From DASQPE01 sp964519805 (GTDB lineage: Bacteria; Gemmatimonadota; Gemmatimonadetes; Gemmatimonadales; GWC2-71-9), in NCBI GenBank assembly GCA_964519805.1, contig CAZFKN010000070.1, positions 1 to 16,776 on the forward strand: a stretch of DNA of 16,776 bases, written 5' to 3'. Position 1 is the first letter of the stretch, and each line of letters opens with the position of its first letter. Below are positions 13,144 to 16,776 of this stretch, one piece after another. The position numbers and the translations under genes were made by a program. The notes under the pieces were generated by a model that was given only the letters and a program-made list of their open reading frames with translations, made no database searches and was not told the DNA's origin.

Positions 13144-14712
13144 ATGCTTTCGATATCCGGCCTGCTCGCGGCGCTCTCGCTTGCGGGCAGCGCCCTCCCG
13201 CCCCATGCGCCGCGCCCGCGCCTCGTCGTGCTCGTCGTCGTCGACCAGCTTCGGGGCGACTACATCCCGCGCTTCCAGTCACAGCTTCAGGGCGGCTTCG
13301 CGCGCTTCCTGCGCAGCGGGGCGTTCTTCGAGCAGGGGCGCCAGGACCACGCGATCACGGAAACGGCGCCGGGCCACTCGACCATGCTGTCCGGCCGGTG
13401 GCCCGCACATACCGGCATCGTGACGAACCTCCTCGGGGTGGATGACCAGAGCGCGAAGCTGCTCGAGGTCAAGGACACCGGTCAGGGCGCGTCGCCGCGT
13501 CGCTTTCGCGGAACCACGCTGTTCGATTGGCTTCGCTCGACCGACTCCGGGTCGCGGGTGCTGTCCGTATCGCGCAAGGATCGCGGGGCCATCCTGCCCG
13601 TCGGCCGCAGCCGCGGCGACGTGTACTGGTTCGACAGCGGCATCTTCACCACCAGCACCTGGTATCGCACGGCGGACACGCTGCCCGGCTGGGTCCGCGA
13701 GTTCAATTCCACCGAGCCGGTCCGGGCGCTCGCGGGCTGGACCTGGTCCCTTCTGCTGCCGGACTCGGCCTACCCCGAACCGGATACGGTCCGGTTCGAG
13801 GCCGGCGGCGGCAACGTCACGTTCCCTCACAAGCTTTCGATCAATCCGGAAGCGGCAGTCCTCCAGATCGCCGCGTTCCCCGTCATGGACTCGCTCACGC
13901 TCGCGTTCGCGTTGCGCGGCGTGGACCGCATGCGACTGGGTCGCGGCCCGTCCACCGACCTGCTGGTGATCTCGCTCTCCACGACGGACGCCGTCGGTCA
14001 CGCCTACGGACCGGATTCCCGTGAGCTGCACGACCAGGTTCTGCGGGTGGACCGCTGGCTCGGGCGCTTCATGGATTCGCTGGGGGTCATGGTGCCGAGC
14101 GACGTTACCGTGTGGGCCCTCACCGGCGACCATGGCGTGACGTCGATCCCCGAGCTGGCGGTCGATCGAGGAGAGCGCGCCGGACGCGTGTGGTTCGGCG
14201 ACCTGGCGAGTGAGGCGGAGCGGCTGCCCGGGGGCGCTTCCGCCTTTGCGTTTGAAACCGGGCTTCTGTTCGGCAACGTGCCGCGCGTCCGGTCGGCGGG
14301 CGTCAACGTAGACAGCGTGGCCGCGGCCCTTGCCGTCAAGGCCGCGGCCATGCCCGGGGTGGCACGCGTCTTCACTCCCAAAACGCTCCGGGCCGCCGGC
14401 GCCGACGACACGGCGGCGGTGCTGTGGCGGCGAACGATCCCCGACGATTTCCCCTGGCTCCTGTGCGCCACGCTCGAGCCCGGCTTCGTCTGGTCACCGG
14501 GCCGGTTGATCGCGGAGCACGGGACCACGAGCGTGAACGATCAATGGGTGCCCGTGGCCTTCCTCGGCGCCGGCGTCGCCGCCGGGCGCTTCACCGAGCC
14601 CGTCAGCACCACGGACATCGCTCCCACGCTCGCGCGTCTGATCGGCGTTCGGCCGACCGAGCGGGTCGACGGCCGAACGCTGACGCAGGCGCTCGGCCCC
14701 GGAGCCCGCTGA
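13144..14712 (+). CDS. Alkaline phosphatase, PafA-like
   Basis: A 522-aa exported member of the alkaline phosphatase superfamily that hydrolyses phosphate monoesters in the periplasm. Residues 1-18 form a signal peptide (MLSISGLLAALSLAGSA) with possible cleavage near SALPPHA. The two-zinc site is complete: Asp34 (VVVDQLRGDY), nucleophile Thr74 (TETAPGHST), Asp282 and His286 (TTDAVGHAYG), Asp329-His330 (TGDHG) and His459 (AEHGTTSV). Asn95 and the pair Lys145/Arg147 in SRKDRGAI correspond to the Asn/Lys/Arg triad that makes PafA a monoesterase rather than a diesterase. The gene starts a three-gene run with the cysteine-cluster protein (2-base gap) and the dipeptidase, and its ATG looks leaderless. 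Confidence 0.93.
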   Translation: MLSISGLLAALSLAGSALPPHAPRPRLVVLVVVDQLRGDYIPRFQSQLQGGFARFLRSGAFFEQGRQDHAITETAPGHSTMLSGRWPAHTGIVTNLLGVDDQSAKLLEVKDTGQGASPRRFRGTTLFDWLRSTDSGSRVLSVSRKDRGAILPVGRSRGDVYWFDSGIFTTSTWYRTADTLPGWVREFNSTEPVRALAGWTWSLLLPDSAYPEPDTVRFEAGGGNVTFPHKLSINPEAAVLQIAAFPVMDSLTLAFALRGVDRMRLGRGPSTDLLVISLSTTDAVGHAYGPDSRELHDQVLRVDRWLGRFMDSLGVMVPSDVTVWALTGDHGVTSIPELAVDRGERAGRVWFGDLASEAERLPGGASAFAFETGLLFGNVPRVRSAGVNVDSVAAALAVKAAAMPGVARVFTPKTLRAAGADDTAAVLWRRTIPDDFPWLLCATLEPGFVWSPGRLIAEHGTTSVNDQWVPVAFLGAGVAAGRFTEPVSTTDIAPTLARLIGVRPTERVDGRTLTQALGPGAR

Positions 14713-14714
14713 CC

Positions 14715-15071
14715 GTGGCGGAGCATCCAGCGCTGCCATGCTTCCCCTGCCCGCACGCGTCGGCGTGCTGCGCCTACGGCGTTACCCTGAGCGACGACGA
14801 GGCGGACGCGATCGCCCGGGCGCACGGCGCTGACGTCGTCTACCGCACCCGTTGGGGTGAGTGGCGAACGCGCGTTCGTGCCGGCCGCTGCGTCTTCCTG
14901 GTCGAGAATCGCTGTACCATCCACGCCCAGGACTACTATCCCGCGGTGTGTCGTGGGTTCCCGTGGACCGACGCGGAGACCGGCGGGCCCTACGAGTACG
15001 ACCGGACGATCTGCCCGGAGTTCGTACAACGGCCGGAGCTGGTGGAGATGCAAGTGAGAAGTGAGAGGTGA
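14715..15071 (+). CDS. YkgJ-type cysteine-cluster protein
   Basis: A 118-aa protein with the CxxCxxCC-like zinc/iron-chelating cluster family pattern: CFPCPHASACCAYG (9-22), GRCVFLVENRCTIH, then AVCRGFPW with a late cysteine in TICPEF. Such proteins are thought to bind a metal or Fe-S centre; the role is unknown. GTG at 14715 is chosen because it lies two bases after the phosphatase stop and directly precedes the cysteine region; a longer frame upstream runs through the phosphatase gene. The C-terminal residues VRSER are encoded by the 7-bp tandem repeat, and the stop overlaps the dipeptidase GTG by 4 bases. Confidence 0.88.
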   Translation: MAEHPALPCFPCPHASACCAYGVTLSDDEADAIARAHGADVVYRTRWGEWRTRVRAGRCVFLVENRCTIHAQDYYPAVCRGFPWTDAETGGPYEYDRTICPEFVQRPELVEMQVRSER

Positions 15072-15079
15072 GAAGTGAG
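15054..15079 (+). repeat. 7-bp tandem repeat spanning a gene junction
   Basis: Units are GTGAGAA (15054), GTGAGAG (15061), GTGAGAA (15068) and a partial GTGAG (15075). Every unit contains GTGA, a combined start/stop. The repeat encodes the last residues of the cysteine-cluster protein and the first four of the dipeptidase, both containing RSE. Because the unit is not a multiple of three, a gain or loss of one copy would shift frame. Confidence 0.85.
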
Positions 15080-16249
15080 CCGCCTCCCGACTCGCCCCTT
15101 GCCCGCGTCCGGCGCCTCCTCCGGTCCGTTCCGCTCATCGACGGTCACAACGACCTTGCCTGGCGCATCCGCACGCACGGCACGCCGCCGATGGACCTGG
15201 CGGCGTACGATCTGCGAAAGACCACCTCCGGCCATACCGATCTCGCGCGCCTCGAGCGGGGGCAGGTCGGCGCGCAGGTCTGGTCAGTCTTTCTGCCGGG
15301 CGACATCAAGGAGAGCGGCTTTGCCCGCGTGCAGCTGGAGCAGATCGACATCGTCCGTCGGATCATCGCCCGTTATCCGGACCGCCTGGCCCTCGCGCTG
15401 TCGGCCGACGACATCGAGCGCGAGTTCAGCCGGGGCCGGATCGCCTCGCTGATCGGGATGGAGGGCGGCCACGCGATCGAGAACTCGCTCGGTGTCCTGC
15501 GCATCTGCCATGCCCTCGGCGCGCGCTACCTGACGCTCACCCACAACGTCACCACCGATTGGGCCGATGCGGCGCTCGATGCCGCCCGCCATGGAGGGCT
15601 GAGCCCCTTCGGACGCGAGGTCGTCCGCGAGATGAACCGGCTCGGTATGCTGGTCGACCTCTCTCACGTCGCGCCTGCGACGATGACCGCGGCGCTCGAC
15701 CTCACCGAGGCTCCGCTGATCTTTTCCCACTCGAACGCGCGGGCCCTTGTCGATCATCCCCGGAACGTGCCCGACGCCATTCTCGACCGGGTCCGCGCCA
15801 ACGGCGGAATGGTCATGGCGACGTTCGTCCCGGCCTTCGTGTCGGCGGAGGTAGCGGCGTTCGAGCAGCGACGCGAGGCCGAGGATAAGCGGCTGACGAA
15901 ATCGCTCGGCGACGGCGGCGAACGCGGTCGGGCGCTGGAAGCCTGGGAGGCGGCCAACCCTCGACCGACAGCCACGCTCTCGCAGGTGGCCGACCATATC
16001 GAGCACCTGCGCGTCGCCGCGGGGGTGGACCATGTCGGGATCGGCAGCGACTTCGACGGGATCGAGACCGTTCCCATCGGCCTCGAGGATGTCTCCAAGT
16101 TTCCCGACCTGCTCGCGGAGCTGGCCCGGCGCGGCTGGAGCGATAACGACCTCGCGAAGCTCGCGGGCCGCAACTTTCTGCGCGTGTTTCGGGAGGTAGA
16201 AGCGGTGGCCGCGCGGCTCCAGCGGGAGCGCGAGCCGTGTGTCGGCTGA
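15068..16249 (+). CDS. Membrane dipeptidase (peptidase family M19, renal dipeptidase-like)
   Basis: A 393-aa zinc dipeptidase that cleaves small dipeptides, often with low stereospecificity. The binuclear site is complete: HND in IDGHNDLAW (His27, Asp29), bridging Glu132 in IGMEGGHAI, His200 in VDLSHV, His221 in FSHSNAR, and the GIGSDFDGI loop (324-332). There is no signal peptide or lipobox, so it is probably cytoplasmic. GTG at 15068 overlaps the previous stop by 4 bases; no better start lies nearby. The first residues MRSE come from the tandem repeat and are unlikely to be important. The insert at about 258-300 (EVAAFEQRREAEDKRLTKSL...) is charged and is found in many bacterial members. 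It converges on SURF1 with a 3-base gap. Confidence 0.94.
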   Translation: MRSEPPPDSPLARVRRLLRSVPLIDGHNDLAWRIRTHGTPPMDLAAYDLRKTTSGHTDLARLERGQVGAQVWSVFLPGDIKESGFARVQLEQIDIVRRIIARYPDRLALALSADDIEREFSRGRIASLIGMEGGHAIENSLGVLRICHALGARYLTLTHNVTTDWADAALDAARHGGLSPFGREVVREMNRLGMLVDLSHVAPATMTAALDLTEAPLIFSHSNARALVDHPRNVPDAILDRVRANGGMVMATFVPAFVSAEVAAFEQRREAEDKRLTKSLGDGGERGRALEAWEAANPRPTATLSQVADHIEHLRVAAGVDHVGIGSDFDGIETVPIGLEDVSKFPDLLAELARRGWSDNDLAKLAGRNFLRVFREVEAVAARLQREREPCVG

Positions 16250-16252
16250 CAG

Positions 16253-16776
16253 CTAACGGCTCTTCTTCCAAAAAATCCCCGCAAACACAACCGCCATCGT
16301 CGCGAACGCGAACCACTGGATCGCATAGCTCTGGTGCGGCCCTTCGTCGTCGAGCGCAGGGGGGTCGCGACGCAGGGGCATGCGCGGGAGCGCGCTGTCC
16401 GGCGTCTGCAGGATGTAGACGTCGAGAATGGGATACGGAAGCCGCGCGCGGAGCGCCGCAAGATCGAGCCGGCGCCAGGTCGTCTGGCCGTCGTGCGTGA
16501 TCGGCGCGCCGGCGTCGTCTCCGCCGGTGATGGGAAGCGCGATCCCGTGCACCGTGTGCATGCCGGGTTCGTCGAGCGCACCGCTGTCGGGGCGCAGCGT
16601 CAGCGCGTCGGGAGCCGGCAGGAACCCACGCTCGACCAGGACCGCCGTGTCGCCCATGTCGCTAAGCCGGAGAGGTGTGACCAGCAACACGCCCGGGTCC
16701 CCGCGGAGCACGCGGCCGCGTAACACCAGCTCGTGCGCGCGGTCATACGCACCGGTCGCCCGGACTCGATGTTGAG
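16253..16776 (-). CDS. SURF1 family cytochrome oxidase assembly protein (partial, 5' end outside window)
   Basis: The frame is open to the right edge and the visible 174 codons are the C-terminal two thirds of a SURF1/Shy1 protein. Reading from the edge, RATGAYDRAHELVLRGR, GVLLVTPL, a DMGDTAVLVERGF segment, and near the end EGPHQSYAIQWFAFA followed by a membrane helix (MAVVFAGIFW) and a Lys/Arg tail. These match the conserved SURF1 domain and its second transmembrane segment. Family members help insert haem a into cytochrome c oxidase, which indicates aerobic respiration. The first transmembrane segment and the start codon lie outside the window; internal GTGs are not the start. Confidence 0.9.
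   Translation of the reverse strand, partial: QHRVRATGAYDRAHELVLRGRVLRGDPGVLLVTPLRLSDMGDTAVLVERGFLPAPDALTLRPDSGALDEPGMHTVHGIALPITGGDDAGAPITHDGQTTWRRLDLAALRARLPYPILDVYILQTPDSALPRMPLRRDPPALDDEGPHQSYAIQWFAFATMAVVFAGIFWKKSR

Overview
This is a very GC-rich window with strong GC bias at third codon positions. It comes from a free-living, probably aerobic heterotroph: a partial SURF1 gene at the right edge implies a cytochrome c oxidase. The mix of genes (heparinase II/III, GH38, PafA-type phosphatase, M19 dipeptidase, GTG starts overlapping upstream stops) suggests a Gemmatimonadota- or Acidobacteriota-like soil or sediment bacterium. That placement is an impression, because no phylogenetic marker is present. 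No tRNA, rRNA, CRISPR array, transposase or phage gene was seen.

Region 1 (1-8968, + strand) is one tightly packed run of eight genes, seven of whose junctions overlap or lie within 14 bases. In order they encode a heparinase II/III-type lyase with a C-terminal CBM9-like domain, a GSA-aminomutase-type PLP aminotransferase, a metal-dependent amidohydrolase, a second amidohydrolase-fold protein that has lost key metal ligands, a single-domain PilZ protein, a DapA-family lyase/aldolase, a dihydroorotate-dehydrogenase-like flavoprotein and an enolase-superfamily enzyme of the OSBS/N-succinylamino-acid-racemase type. The content looks like a catabolic route for an acidic or amino-sugar-containing polymer, but the substrate cannot be read from the sequence. 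The PilZ gene is the odd member and may link the route to cyclic di-GMP.

Region 2 (8965-9941) holds an ABATE/CGNR-type zinc-finger regulator on the minus strand, convergent with the operon and sharing a CTAG at the stops. Its upstream region carries two copies of a 34-bp operator-like element 48 bp apart, each with TAACC/GGTTA arms. A possible 52-aa ORF and a promoter-like sequence follow.

Region 3 (9942-13066, + strand) holds a 54-aa single-span membrane microprotein, an unrecognised 99-aa protein and a full-length GH38 alpha-mannosidase. With the heparinase this gives two glycan-active enzymes without visible signal peptides, which suggests intracellular processing of imported oligosaccharides.

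Region 4 (13067-16776) begins with a nested inverted repeat and a probable leaderless start for an exported PafA-like alkaline phosphatase. A YkgJ-type cysteine-cluster protein and an M19 membrane dipeptidase follow. The junction of these last two is built from a 7-bp tandem repeat (GTGAGAA/G). The dipeptidase converges on the SURF1 gene, which runs off the right edge.
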